50,153 nt of DNA from Frankia gtarii (GCF_025403375.1 NZ_JAMPTM010000016.1:1-50153); one strand, 5' to 3'. Positions 8,873 through 17,088 are shown, counted from the stretch's first letter. Numbers and translations: made by a program. Notes: generated by a model from the letters alone, not told the origin.

Positions 8873-8899
8873 TTGACTGCCGTGACGTATCCGTACGAT
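8873..8899 (+). promoter_or_regulatory. Possible vegetative promoter TTGACT-15-TACGAT
   Basis: A TTGACT -35-like box at 8873-8878 and a TACGAT -10-like box at 8894-8899 (TAnnnT pattern), with a short 15-base spacer. It precedes the gene starting at 8941. Confidence 0.35.
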
Positions 8900-8923
8900 G
8901 GGTTACACCCGGCCCTCCCCGTC

Positions 8924-8936
8924 GGTTACCGTAACC
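8924..8936. promoter_or_regulatory. 13-base palindrome GGTTACCGTAACC directly before a GTG start
   Basis: Perfect inverted repeat GGTTAC-C-GTAACC ending four bases before the GTG at 8941. It could be an operator at the initiation region. It also contains TACCGT, which would fit the -10 of a leaderless transcript. Confidence 0.45.
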
Positions 8937-8940
8937 AACC

Positions 8941-9396
8941 GTGTCGGAGCAACCGGGTCTCGTGCCCACCGCTCGGAGCGGTTCCCCGATCCCCCACCCG
9001 TCAGGGGAGTACATGCCCTCGTCTGACCCCAAGCGGCGAGAGACCGCGATCCTGCCCGAGCGGGGCGACCTGATCGCCGAACTCGCCGGGCGGCTCGAGA
9101 CCCTCGACGCGCTGCTGAACCGGCTTGAGGACGCCGAGCGCCAGGCCGCCGACGCCAGCGAGCACCTCATCCGAACCCGGCGCTGGCAGGAGGACACGGT
9201 CCGCACCATCCAGGAGGAACGGGCCCGCATGCGCCAGCGTCAGCACGCGCTGGACGAGCTCGCCGACCACGCCCGCGCTGCCGTGGCCGCCCTGGCCAAC
9301 CACCGCTCGGTGCCCCGCGAGGTCCATGAGCTCGCCGTCGAGCTCCAGGTGCTCGACGCAGCCGGGTTCCTGACGCGGCGCGGCCGGACCCGATGA
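8941..9396 (+). CDS. Hypothetical coiled-coil protein
   Basis: A 151-residue protein I do not recognise. From about residue 35 it is almost entirely charged helix with heptad-like spacing (DLIAELAGRLETLDALLNRLEDAERQA and EERARMRQRQHALDELADHA), so a long coiled coil is likely. There is no membrane segment or cysteine. The GTG at 8941 has no clear ribosome site and may be used leaderless; ATG 9013 is an alternative that keeps the coiled coil. It stands alone between corA and the riboswitch-controlled hydrolase. Confidence 0.6.
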   Translation: MSEQPGLVPTARSGSPIPHPSGEYMPSSDPKRRETAILPERGDLIAELAGRLETLDALLNRLEDAERQAADASEHLIRTRRWQEDTVRTIQEERARMRQRQHALDELADHARAAVAALANHRSVPREVHELAVELQVLDAAGFLTRRGRTR

Positions 9397-9724
9397 CGCC
9401 ACGTCCTAACGGGGATGCCCCCGCATCACCCGTTCGACTACTTGATGTGACCATCCGATGCTCGACCGGAGCGACCAGAGCGGGCCGGGTTCTCCGTCGG
9501 CGTCCGGCCCGGTCCCTTCGCCGGCCCACCGGGCGAAGGCGAAACCCCTGGCCAACCCCAACTCCGGCGCTCAGCCAGGCCGCCCACCGGGCCACGGGCG
9601 CGGACCGGACCGAGCATCGGGCGAAAGGCACCTCGGTGCACACTCCCTGTAGTTGGGAAGGACTAGTGTTTACCCACCCGGTCAAAGTGGACTAGTCTCA
9701 CGCCGACGTCACGACAACACCGGG
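9397..9724. other. Intergenic region upstream of the c-di-AMP riboswitch
   Basis: No gene seen. It contains two ggactagt motifs (9659-9666 and 9689-9696) in an AT-richer patch that probably includes the promoter of the riboswitch transcript. Confidence 0.5.
9669..9698 (+). promoter_or_regulatory. Possible promoter of the riboswitch-nlpC transcript
   Basis: TTTACC (9669-9674) and TAGTCT (9693-9698) are separated by 18 bases and lie about 30 bases before the riboswitch 5' end. Box matches are moderate. Confidence 0.35.
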
Positions 9725-9915
9725 CCGAACGCCGAATCCTGCCCCCGGCCCCGGTGTCCCCTCCGAGTCGTCATCTGGGGCAGGAGCGGGGGACCCACCT
9801 CCACTGGCCGGCACCGATCCGCGGTGCTGGTCTCGGGGTGAAGTTCGAAGTGTGAAGGTCACGCCTCGAGCCGGGCAGCCCAGCCCGAACCCGACAGCTC
9901 ACTTCGCAGGCGTAC
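9725..9915 (+). ncRNA. ydaO-yuaA class c-di-AMP riboswitch
   Basis: The leader has the conserved blocks of this class in order: CGCCGAATCCTG near its 5' end, GGGGTGAA at 9836-9843, and the 3' block CGAACCCGACAGCT then CACTTCGCAGGCG ending at 9912. The paired regions between them are GC-rich, as usual in actinomycetes. The class binds cyclic di-AMP and, in actinobacteria, typically sits before cell-wall hydrolase genes, exactly as here: an NlpC/P60 gene starts 17 bases after it. High c-di-AMP usually turns expression off (established for the class). The ribosome site GGAAGGAA follows immediately, so both transcriptional and translational control are possible. Confidence 0.88.
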
Positions 9916-9931
9916 GGGAAGGAATACACCG

Positions 9932-11032
9932 TTGTCCGCGCAAAGCGTGCAGCTCGACGAAGATTCGCGAGTCGCCGGTCGCGGCCGTCACCGCGCCCAG
10001 TCCGCGCCGCCCGTTGCCCGTAGTCGGGCCCGTGCTCGTGCCTTCGCCGCAATGACCACCGGGACCGTCGCGGTCTCCGGAGTGGCCCTGGCTGGCTGCG
10101 CCACCGACGTCCACGCCGACACGGCGATGGAAGAGTCGCCAAACACCGCCCCGGTCACCCTCGCCGCGCAGATCGGCTCACGCGCCGCCCTGGGCGGCAG
10201 CATCGCCGCGGCGGCGGTCAGTGAGCACAGCTCCTCGGGACTCGCTCTCGGCGCGGCAAGCGGCGTCGACGCCCCACCCCTGGCCGGCAAGATCCAGGTC
10301 GGCCTGCGGGTGACGAACCCGGCCGTGACCGTGAACGCGAACGAGCCGATCGACATCGGCTTCTCGCTGTACAACGAGGCAACCCACGAGCCGCTCGCGA
10401 ACCAGCTCGTCAAGGTGCAGGTGAAGCTCCCCACCGGGTGGGCCACCTTCAAGCACCTCCAGACGAACGCGCAGGGCTACGCCTCCTACACGGCGCGAGT
10501 GCTCACCACGACGAACGTCACCGCGATCTTCGATGGCACGGACGCCCTGCAGTCCGCCCACTCGACCAACGACGCGACGCTGAACGTGCGCCCGCAGGTC
10601 GCCAACGTGGCCGCCCGGCTGGGAAGCCTCGCCGGCGACATCTCCGTCGGTTCCCCCCGCGTGTCCGTGCCGATCGCGTCCAGCTCGATCGGCGCGAAGG
10701 CCGTTTACCTGGCCTCCCTGCAGGCGGGCAAGCCGTACGTCTACGGCGCCGAGGGCCCCAGCTCGTTCGACTGCTCCGGCCTGGTCCAGTACGTCTTCAA
10801 GCAGCTCGGCAAGAGCCTGCCGCGGACCACGGACGCCCAGTTCGCCGCCTCCACCCGGGTGTCGCAGTACAACAAGCAGCCCGGCGACCTGATCTTCCTC
10901 GGCTCGCCCGGGAACATCTACCACGTCGGCATCTACGCCGGCGACGGCAAGATGTGGGTCGCTCCGCACACGGGCAGCGTCGTGAAGCTGCAGTCGATCT
11001 ACACCACCTCCTACTACGTCGGCCGCTTCTAG
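9932..11032 (+). CDS. Secreted NlpC/P60 peptidoglycan hydrolase
   Basis: Cell-wall endopeptidase that cleaves stem peptides outside the membrane. The TTG start at 9932 has GGAAGGAA seven bases upstream. An Arg-rich N-terminus (RSRARARAFAAM) leads into a hydrophobic stretch and ALAGCATD, giving a signal peptide or possibly a lipobox. Residues about 110-220 form an Ig-like/Big-type domain (VNANEPIDIGFSLYN to TLNVRPQ). The C-terminal NlpC/P60 domain has the full catalytic set: Cys281 in SSFDCSGLVQYVF, His331 in YHVGIYAG and His346 in PHTG. Length is 366 residues. It is controlled by the c-di-AMP riboswitch directly upstream, which ties wall remodelling to c-di-AMP level. A strong hairpin lies 500 bases downstream. 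Confidence 0.92.
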   Translation: MSAQSVQLDEDSRVAGRGRHRAQSAPPVARSRARARAFAAMTTGTVAVSGVALAGCATDVHADTAMEESPNTAPVTLAAQIGSRAALGGSIAAAAVSEHSSSGLALGAASGVDAPPLAGKIQVGLRVTNPAVTVNANEPIDIGFSLYNEATHEPLANQLVKVQVKLPTGWATFKHLQTNAQGYASYTARVLTTTNVTAIFDGTDALQSAHSTNDATLNVRPQVANVAARLGSLAGDISVGSPRVSVPIASSSIGAKAVYLASLQAGKPYVYGAEGPSSFDCSGLVQYVFKQLGKSLPRTTDAQFAASTRVSQYNKQPGDLIFLGSPGNIYHVGIYAGDGKMWVAPHTGSVVKLQSIYTTSYYVGRF

Positions 11033-11532
11033 CGCGTCCGCACCGCGCCAGCGCACCGTGCCCCTGCGGCGCAGCGCCGGCCACCCGGTGGTCACCTCGA
11101 TCGGCTGGAAGGGCGACGAAGCCCCGTCCAGCCCCGAGCCGACCGCGACGCGGCCTCCCCTTTCGGTCGCGCGTGCGGTCCAGGCTGCCGGTCTGGCACC
11201 CGCCGCCGCCGCGTCCGCACTCGCATCCGCCTCGCCGGGCCTGCTCCCCCGGCCGGCCGACGCACGGCGCGCACCGCTGACCCGTCCGGGTCACCATCGC
11301 TGCTGCCCCGGACGCAGCTCCACGGCGCGGCCTCGCGAGTTCCGGCAAAGCCGCCGGAGACCCGCGCCCGGTCTGCGCGTCCGAACCCCGTGGACTCCTC
11401 CGCGCCAGCCCGCCCCGCGCCAGCCCGTCCGGCCGAGCCGGGACCGACCCAGCACGCGGGCCCTGTCACCGCCCGCGGCACCACCGACCTCGCCACAGCG
11501 CCGGCCGCACGACGCCTCCTCCCGGCCGCCGA

Positions 11533-11577
11533 GGTCCGCCGATGCCGCTACCCCCCTCCCGGCGGCATCGGCGGACC
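11533..11577. terminator. 16-base-arm hairpin, probable bidirectional terminator
   Basis: Perfect arms of 16 bases (11533-11548 and 11562-11577, core GCCGATGCCGC) with a 13-base loop. It lies between convergent genes, as expected for a terminator serving both strands, but no T-tract follows. Confidence 0.65.
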
Positions 11578-11600
11578 CCCAACTCTCTCCCTACCCGTCC

Positions 11601-11618
11601 CGGCCGCGTACGCGGCCG
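11601..11618. repeat. 18-base perfect palindrome CGGCCGCGTACGCGGCCG
   Basis: A perfect palindrome 23 bases after the large hairpin, followed by a smaller GCCGCT...AGCGGC stem. It is probably part of the same termination region. Confidence 0.6.
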
Positions 11619-11700
11619 CTGAGGGCCATAGCGGCCCGCTCTACCGAGCCCTATGCGTGCCTCTGGTCGGGTTCGGGACGCAGGTTCCCGAGTGGTGCGC

Positions 11701-12351
11701 TCAGGTTCCCAGGTGGTGCTTGGCGGAGGCCGTCCACAGCGTCTCGCTGACCTTCTTGTCCCAGTCGGTCTCGGCGACCCTCGCCTCGGCTGTCCGGCCG
11801 GGGCAGGCGGACTGCGGCTCCTGCATGAACTGCCCCACCACGCCGACGGCCGCGAAGATCGGCTTGGCGCCGCCGCAGACGACGGTCAGCGCCAACCGGG
11901 CACCCTCGCCGACACCCCACACGTAGATCCGGTTCGGGTCGACCTTGGTCTTCTTCGCGGAGACGTAGCTGACCACGTCGCGCAGGTAGGCCGCGTCGAC
12001 GCCGTCCGGGGAGTCGATCCGCCACGTGCCGCCGACCGCCTCGGGGTAGGCCACCGCGAAGTTGCGGGCGTTCGCCACCGAACCGGCCGCGCTGTCATGG
12101 TCGAGGGTCTTGGCGTCGGCGTTGTCGTCGTGCAGGATCAGCACCAGCGGGATCGGGTCCTTCGGGTCCGACGGGGCGTGCACGAGCAGTTCCCGGTCGG
12201 CCGAGCCGTAGCCCTTCGGCATGCTGACGCGCTTGGTCTTCGGGCCGTTGCCACGCTCGATGAAGACCCAGAGCACGACGATGACGACCCCGACGATGAG
12301 TACGGTTCGCTTGTTCTTGCCCCACCAGCCGGCAAGTGGATTCGACGCCAC
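11701..12351 (-). CDS. Membrane-anchored depolymerase/esterase-like protein lacking the nucleophile
   Basis: A 216-residue protein with one N-terminal membrane helix (TVLIVGVVIVVLWVFI, residues 16-31) and an alpha/beta-hydrolase-like domain similar to PHB depolymerase/LpqC-type esterases (IPLVLILHDDNADAKTLD, FAVAYPEAVGGTWRID, VDAAYLRDVVSYV, DPNRIYVWGVGEGARLAL). The nucleophile elbow GxSxG reads GVGEG, so the catalytic serine is replaced by glycine. The chain also ends before the usual Asp and His. It is therefore probably not a hydrolase; binding or a structural role are possible. It lies 88 bases downstream of gatD on the same strand and may be cotranscribed with murT-gatD. Confidence 0.7.
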   Translation of the reverse strand: MASNPLAGWWGKNKRTVLIVGVVIVVLWVFIERGNGPKTKRVSMPKGYGSADRELLVHAPSDPKDPIPLVLILHDDNADAKTLDHDSAAGSVANARNFAVAYPEAVGGTWRIDSPDGVDAAYLRDVVSYVSAKKTKVDPNRIYVWGVGEGARLALTVVCGGAKPIFAAVGVVGQFMQEPQSACPGRTAEARVAETDWDKKVSETLWTASAKHHLGT

Positions 12352-12439
12352 GATCCAACCGAATCACACCGGTAGCCGGGAAACGCCGGAAACGGGCGAC
12401 CAGATGACGCTCGGACCTACCCACCTGTCCGAGCGGGGT

Positions 12440-13210
12440 TCAGGAGCCGGCGAGGGCCCGGCGGCGGGCCTCCCGCAGCACCTGCGCCTCCTGGGGGGCC
12501 TCCAGCGGCGGGAGATCGCCGTGGATCCAGGTCAGCAGGAGGTCGGCGAGCGCCGGGTTCTGCGCCAGAACCGGCCCATGCAGGTAGGTGCCGACGACCC
12601 GGCCATCGACGATGCCGTCGGTGCCACCGCCACCACCGTCGCTGCCGCCGCCCTCGCCGTCACCGATCCCGCGGCGCACCACCCCCAGCGGAAATCCGCC
12701 GGCCCCGGGCAGCCGCCTGGTGCGCCCGGCGTGGTTCTCGTACCCGTACAGGGTGGGCAGGTGCAGGCGCGGATCCGGCTCTACGACGATGTCGCCGACG
12801 GCCCGTCCGGGTGGCGGTGTCTCCGGCGGCGCGAAGGAGCGGCGGGTCTCGATGTCGACGAGGTTGAGCCCCTCGTGGATCTCCCCGCCCGACGGGAACG
12901 TCGCACCGATCACCTGGTAGCCGGCGCACACGGCCAGCACCGCCGCCCCCGAACCGACCGCGCGCACGATCGCCCGGTTCTGCCGGATGCCGTCGGCGGC
13001 GAGGACCTGCGGGGCATCCTCGCCCCCGCCGAGCAGATAGATGTCGCAGCTGTCCGGCACCGGCGAGCCGGCGGGGACGTTGACCACCTCGGCGGGCAGG
13101 CCCCGCCAGCGCAGCCGCTGCTCGAGGACGATCGCGTTGCCGCCGTCCCCGTAGGTGCCGAGCAGCTCGGGGTAGATCAGCGCGATCCGGGTCGCCGAGC
13201 CGCGCCTCAC
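12440..13210 (-). CDS. gatD: Lipid II isoglutaminyl synthase, glutaminase subunit GatD
   Basis: Class I glutamine amidotransferase that supplies ammonia to MurT for amidating the D-Glu of lipid II. Catalytic Cys95 lies in VLAVCAGYQV and His211 in GTYLHGP; the GGGEDAPQ and YGYENHAGRT segments are typical of GatD. An unusual Gly-rich insertion (GDGEGGGSDGGGGGTDG, residues 184-199) precedes the last strand. The GTG start at 13210 overlaps the MurT TGA (GTGA), which fixes the start and implies coupled translation. Length is 256 residues, normal for the family. Confidence 0.93.
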   Translation of the reverse strand: MRRGSATRIALIYPELLGTYGDGGNAIVLEQRLRWRGLPAEVVNVPAGSPVPDSCDIYLLGGGEDAPQVLAADGIRQNRAIVRAVGSGAAVLAVCAGYQVIGATFPSGGEIHEGLNLVDIETRRSFAPPETPPPGRAVGDIVVEPDPRLHLPTLYGYENHAGRTRRLPGAGGFPLGVVRRGIGDGEGGGSDGGGGGTDGIVDGRVVGTYLHGPVLAQNPALADLLLTWIHGDLPPLEAPQEAQVLREARRRALAGS

Positions 13211-14457
13211 CGGGAGCTCCGCACCAGCAGGTCCCGGAACGCCGTGTAGTTGGCGACCACGTCGACCACCTTCTCGTTGGCCGCCTGCGCCGCGTCCTCG
13301 GCGCTGGCGTGCACGCTGTGCGGCACCTCCGCGTAGGCCAGCCGCACGCTCATGTCCTCCTTGCGCCCGCCGGTGACGAGCACCTGCCGGCCGGCGAGGC
13401 GCTCGAAGGGAACGTCCCAGATCCAGGACGGATCCCGCCCGTCGGCGGTCTGCGAGTTGAAGTCGATGACGACGGGCCGGGGCGGCGCGTCGGCGAGCAG
13501 CTCCATCATCTCCACCCAACCGGCGGGATTCTTCGCCAGCAGCAGCCGGCCACGGCGGCCCTGCTCGCCGAGGGCGACCTCCTGGTAGCGGCCCTGCACG
13601 TCGCCCAGGCCGGCCATGGCGGCCAACGCCGCCTCGACCTCGACGCCGAGCTCGCGGGCCGCCGCGGCGGCCATCGCCGCGTTACCGAGGTTGACCCGGC
13701 CGGGCAGGTCGAGGCGGGCCGAGATGGTGCGGCCGTACCAGAGAATCTCCCGCTGCCCGGTGACCGCGACGATCGGCTCGGGCCGGGCCAGCCCGCACTC
13801 GGACCACCAGCCGGCCTCGTTGCGGTGCAGCAGCCGGGCGCACTGGGGGCAGACCATCGCGTCGGCGGTCCAGTTCTGGCCGGCCGACACCCACACCTGC
13901 CGGTGCCAGCCGCCCGCCGCCCAGGCCACCAGCGGGTCGTCGACGTTCGCGACCACCGTGGTGTCACGCAGCTCGGCGCCGAGCTCCCGCCACATCGACG
14001 CGATGCGCCTGGTCTCGTTGGACCGGTCGAGCTGGTCGCGGCTGATGTTGAGCAGCAGCACGACCCGCGGCGAGATCTCGTGGGCCACCTTCGGCAGCCA
14101 GATCTCGTCGACCTCCAGGGCGGCGGCGGCGTCGAACGGGGGGCGTGACAGCGCGGCGAGGACGCCGGGCGCCATGTTCGCCCCGCCGCTGTTCGACTTC
14201 ACCGGCCCGAGGGTGCCCAGCGCGCGGGCGAGCAGCCGGGTGGTGGTCGTCTTGCCGTTGGTACCCGACACGCAGGCGGTGCGGCGGTGGGAGCCGACCT
14301 CGGCCAGCGCCCCCGGGGAGACCCGCAGGGCCAGCTTGCCGCCGATCATCTCCCCCGAACCGCGGCCGAGGCGGCGCGACGCCTGGGCCGCCAGCCGTTC
14401 GACGGCGAGTGCGGCCTGGGTGCGGGCGGTGAACCTGCGCGGGATTGATGTCGTCAT
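13207..14457 (-). CDS. murT: Lipid II isoglutaminyl synthase, MurT subunit
   Basis: Mur-ligase-like ATPase that with GatD converts the alpha-carboxyl of D-Glu in lipid II to the amide, in the cytoplasm before export. The ATP loop GTNGKTTTTR is at residues 65-74. A Cys4 zinc ribbon (CPQC, then C in WWSECG) is inserted in the central domain, a hallmark of MurT. The C-terminal DUF1727 domain carries DFNSQTADGRDPSWIWDVPF and VTGGRKEDMSVRL. ATG 14457 (MTTSIPRRF) gives 416 residues, the usual length; upstream in-frame codons lack family similarity. It overlaps gatD by four bases. Confidence 0.94.
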   Translation of the reverse strand: MTTSIPRRFTARTQAALAVERLAAQASRRLGRGSGEMIGGKLALRVSPGALAEVGSHRRTACVSGTNGKTTTTRLLARALGTLGPVKSNSGGANMAPGVLAALSRPPFDAAAALEVDEIWLPKVAHEISPRVVLLLNISRDQLDRSNETRRIASMWRELGAELRDTTVVANVDDPLVAWAAGGWHRQVWVSAGQNWTADAMVCPQCARLLHRNEAGWWSECGLARPEPIVAVTGQREILWYGRTISARLDLPGRVNLGNAAMAAAAARELGVEVEAALAAMAGLGDVQGRYQEVALGEQGRRGRLLLAKNPAGWVEMMELLADAPPRPVVIDFNSQTADGRDPSWIWDVPFERLAGRQVLVTGGRKEDMSVRLAYAEVPHSVHASAEDAAQAANEKVVDVVANYTAFRDLLVRSSR

Positions 14458-14898
14458 CGCGCTTTCTACAGTGCCACGGCGGTGCCCGGAGACGAAGACC
14501 ACCCCCGCTTCCGTTGGGATACATCCCGATCGTCGCCCCTGCCGCGGACGGCGAAACGCCGCCAGCGGCGCTACGGCCGAGTCTTGTCGCCAACCGCCGT
14601 CACCGCAGGTCAAGAGGCGTCACCCTGCGTCTAGATGCGGCGGAACTTTCGTTTACCCCCCTCGCGCGAAGTGGTCTCAACCCGACCACCATGGGGGAAT
14701 CGACCCGGCGTCGCGGTAGAACTCACCCGACGGGGTGGACCGGAATACCCAAGTCCGGCCCCCAGGACGAGAATCACAGGCGAAGCACGGCCGGCGACCG
14801 GTCCGGCCGGGCCGCGCGGGGCCCGGGATCCGGGACCCGGCCGGGAAATGGCCGGTCGGAGGCACCACGCGGCTGCAGAAGGGACGTGAGGGCACACA
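14458..14898. other. Divergent promoter region between murT and the TadA operon
   Basis: About 440 bases with no supported gene. It should hold both promoters. An AT-richer patch around 14630-14700 is the best promoter candidate, but I see no boxes good enough to name. A palindromic GC-rich stretch (cccgggatccggg) lies near 14822. Confidence 0.5.
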
Positions 14899-15393
14899 GT
14901 GACCACGAAGGCAATCGCGATCGCGCGGGAGCAGGGCCGCTGGTCGGTGCATGATCTCGACCCAGCCGGCGCCGAGGACCTCGACGCCCTCACCGACACG
15001 ATGCGCGACTTCGGAGACGACACCATCGTGGCGTTCCTGGAGGAGGACGACGAGTACCTCGCGATCGTCCGGGTCGGCGCCGACGAGCCGGACCCCAAGG
15101 TCTTCCTGTCCGACCGCCGGGTCCTGATCACCTCCGAGCTCGCCGAACGCCTGTTCGCCGACGCCCTGCCCTCGATGGCGGGCCTGGCCACGGAGGACGA
15201 CGAGGACGACGACGCCTCGGTGCTCACCCAGGCCGCCCCCGTCGGCGACCTCGACCTGCTCGTAGACCTGGGCACCTCCGAGGAGGCGCTGCTGGAGCTG
15301 ATCGGCGAGGAGGGCATGCTGCCCGCCGACCTGATCAGCGCCCTGAGCGAGCGCGCCGGCGCCGGCGAGATCCTCGACGACGCCCGTGGCTGA
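14899..15393 (+). CDS. tRNA adenosine deaminase-associated protein
   Basis: A 164-residue acidic protein of the actinobacterial family that is regularly encoded directly before tadA. Recognisable segments are WSVHDLDP, FLEEDDEYLAIVRVG, KVFLSDRRVL and the acidic EDDEDDDAS stretch, ending in LLELIGEEGMLPADL. Its biochemical role is unknown; the gene partnership suggests a link to tRNA editing. The start is GTG 14899 behind a purine-rich GAAGGGACGTGAGGG. The next gene, tadA, starts eight bases before this one ends. Confidence 0.88.
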   Translation: MTTKAIAIAREQGRWSVHDLDPAGAEDLDALTDTMRDFGDDTIVAFLEEDDEYLAIVRVGADEPDPKVFLSDRRVLITSELAERLFADALPSMAGLATEDDEDDDASVLTQAAPVGDLDLLVDLGTSEEALLELIGEEGMLPADLISALSERAGAGEILDDARG

Positions 15394-15898
15394 TCCCGCC
15401 TCGGCGGGCAGCTCTGGCGCGGTGAGCGGCGGGCGGGACCATGGCGCTGTGATGGGCCTCGCGTTGGCCCAGGCGCGGTTGGCGCCGGCGCACGGCGACG
15501 TCCCGGTCGGCGCGGTCGTGATCGCCCCGGACGGCACGGTGCTCGGGGAGGGTCGCAACACCCGCGAGCGCGACGGCGACCCGACCGCGCACGCCGAGGT
15601 GATCGCGCTGCGGGCGGCGGCGGCCCGCGCCGGCTCCTGGCGGCTGGCCGGCGCCACCCTCGTGGTCACCCTGGAGCCGTGCACGATGTGCGCGGGCGCC
15701 CTCGTCCTCGCCCGGGTGGACCGGCTCGTCTACGGCGCCGTCGACGACAAGGCCGGCGCCGTCGGCTCCCTGTGGGACGTCGTGCGCGACCGCCGCCTCA
15801 ACCACCGCCCCGAGGTCATCCCCGGCGTCCGCGCCACCGAGTGCGCCGCCCTGCTGGCTGACTTCTTCGCCGCCCGCCGCCGCCCGCCCACCGGCTAA
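15386..15898 (+). CDS. tadA: tRNA-specific adenosine deaminase TadA
   Basis: Deaminates A34 to inosine in tRNA-Arg(ACG), enabling wobble reading. The zinc and catalytic motifs are complete: HAE at residues 69-71 (His ligand and proton-shuttle Glu) and PCTMC with Cys99 and Cys102. The C-terminal RRLNHRPEVIPGV segment is typical of TadA. Its 170 residues include about 20 extra N-terminal residues rich in Gly/Ser/Ala. The GTG start overlaps the preceding gene by eight bases, so the two form an operon. Confidence 0.93.
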   Translation: MADPASAGSSGAVSGGRDHGAVMGLALAQARLAPAHGDVPVGAVVIAPDGTVLGEGRNTRERDGDPTAHAEVIALRAAAARAGSWRLAGATLVVTLEPCTMCAGALVLARVDRLVYGAVDDKAGAVGSLWDVVRDRRLNHRPEVIPGVRATECAALLADFFAARRRPPTG

Positions 15899-15964
15899 CC
15901 CGCGGCCAGCTATGGGCTTCGTGGGGCAGGCAGAAGGTCGTCAACCTCCTGCAATTGACATCCT

Positions 15965-15984
15965 CTCCGCTCTGAAGGGCGGAG
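15965..15984 (-). repeat. IS605 end hairpin next to tnpB, likely omega-RNA 3' end
   Basis: 6-base arms (CTCCGC 15965-15970, GCGGAG 15979-15984) with an 8-base loop, just beyond the tnpB stop codon. On the minus strand it is followed by GAGGATGTCAA, typical of this element end. In active relatives the reRNA/omegaRNA runs from the tnpB 3' part through this hairpin into flanking DNA, which serves as guide (established for the family). Confidence 0.6.
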
Positions 15985-15995
15985 ATTCCCGCCTG

Positions 15996-17088
15996 CTACG
16001 CCGCCGCTGTGGGCGTGAGCTTCGGGTGGGTTCCCGCTTCGTCGCGCGGTGCCGGCACGGGTGCCGGTCTTACCTGCGCTCCACGGGCTGACACCGCCAG
16101 TCCGGCGGCCAACGCGACGTTGACCGCCGCGTTCACGTCCCGGTCGTGCGTCGACCCGCAGGCACCGCAGGTCCACTCCCGGACGTCCAGCGGCTTCGGG
16201 CCGTCCTTCACCCCGCAGGTCGAACACACCTGCGACGTGGGCTCGAACCGGCCGATCCGGACGAACGCTCGGCCGTACCGGGCAGCCTTGTACTCCAGCA
16301 TCGCGACGAACGCGGACCAGCCGGCGTCGTGCACCGATTTGGCGAGCCGGGTCCGGGCGAGCCCCTTGACCGCCAGGTCCTCCACGGCGACCGCTTGGTT
16401 CTCGCGGATCAGCCTGGTGGAGAGCTCGTGGTGGAACTCGCGCCGCGCGTCGGCCACCCGCGCATGCGCACGGGCGATTTTCAGCCTGGCCTTGGCCCGG
16501 TTCGCTGAGCCCTTCTTCTTGCGGGACAGGTCCCGCTGAGCCTTCTTCAGCCGCTTCTCGGCCCGGCGGAGGAACCGAGGCGAGTCGATCTTCGTGCCAT
16601 CCGAGAGGACCGCGAAGTGCGTCAGCCCAAGGTCGACGCCGATCTCGGTGGGCGAGCCCGGAAGGGTCTCCTGCGGCCCGGTCTCGATGACGAAGCTCGC
16701 GAAGTACCGGCCCGCGCTGTCCCGGACCACCGTCACCGTGGACGGTGTCGAGGGCAGATGCCGAGACCACTTCACGTCCACGTCGCCGATCTTCGGTAGT
16801 CGCAGCTTCCCGCCCGAGATGAGCGACCAGCGGGCGTTCGCGGTGAAGCAGAACGACCGTCGACACCTCTGCGAGCCAGGCCCGTTCCGGGGTCTTCTTC
16901 GCCTCGGTGATGAGCAGCGTGGACAGGTCGCCGGTCTTCGGGAACGGCAGCCCCGCCGCGCGTGTGGTCTCCCGGGCGCGGAGCGCGTCGTTGTACACCA
17001 CCCGCGCACACCCGAACGCCCGCGCCAACGCGACCCGCTGACCGACGCTCGGATACAAGCGGAAGCTGTACCGAAGCTGCACGAGCAC
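15996..17088 (-). pseudogene. tnpB: TnpB (RuvC-like RNA-guided nuclease), deleted and frameshifted
   Basis: The N-terminal part is in one frame from ATG 17088 (QLRYSFRLYPSVGQRVALARAFG to AWLAEVSTVVL). Near 16855 the homology jumps to another frame (FCFTANARWSLISGGKLRLP and onward to the stop at 15996). Family alignment from memory places about 45 residues between these segments, so an out-of-frame deletion is the simplest reading. The downstream part keeps all three RuvC acidic residues (GVDLGLTHFAV, VAVEDLAVKGLA, HDRDVNAA) and the zinc finger CSTCG/CGACG. No single frame gives a whole TnpB, so it is probably inactive although the nuclease core is undamaged. Confidence 0.8.

Larger units (their letters stand above)
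8582..8940. other. corA downstream / hypothetical gene upstream region
   Basis: No gene recognised in about 360 bases. It holds the end of the corA duplication, a hairpin with 8-base arms (CCGATCTG 8751-8758, CAGATCGG 8777-8784) that may end corA transcription, an AT-richer stretch, and the promoter-like elements listed separately. Confidence 0.5.
11033..11700. other. Convergent intergenic region with strong hairpins
   Basis: About 670 bases between the convergent nlpC and esterase-like genes. Open frames here are Pro/Arg/Ala-rich without family features and I take them as non-coding. The notable content is the hairpin and the palindrome listed separately. Confidence 0.6.

Noticed and set aside
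10178-11095. Long minus-strand frame opposite the NlpC/P60 gene
   Set aside because: It is antisense to a gene with complete catalytic motifs and a riboswitch, and shows no domain.
11058-11750. 230-codon plus-strand frame in the convergent intergenic region
   Set aside because: Pro/Ala/Arg-rich without any motif; it spans two strong hairpins and overlaps the esterase-like gene's end.
12440-13519. 359-codon version of GatD
   Set aside because: The extra N-terminal part overlaps MurT in antisense-like composition; the GTGA overlap at 13210 gives the normal family length.
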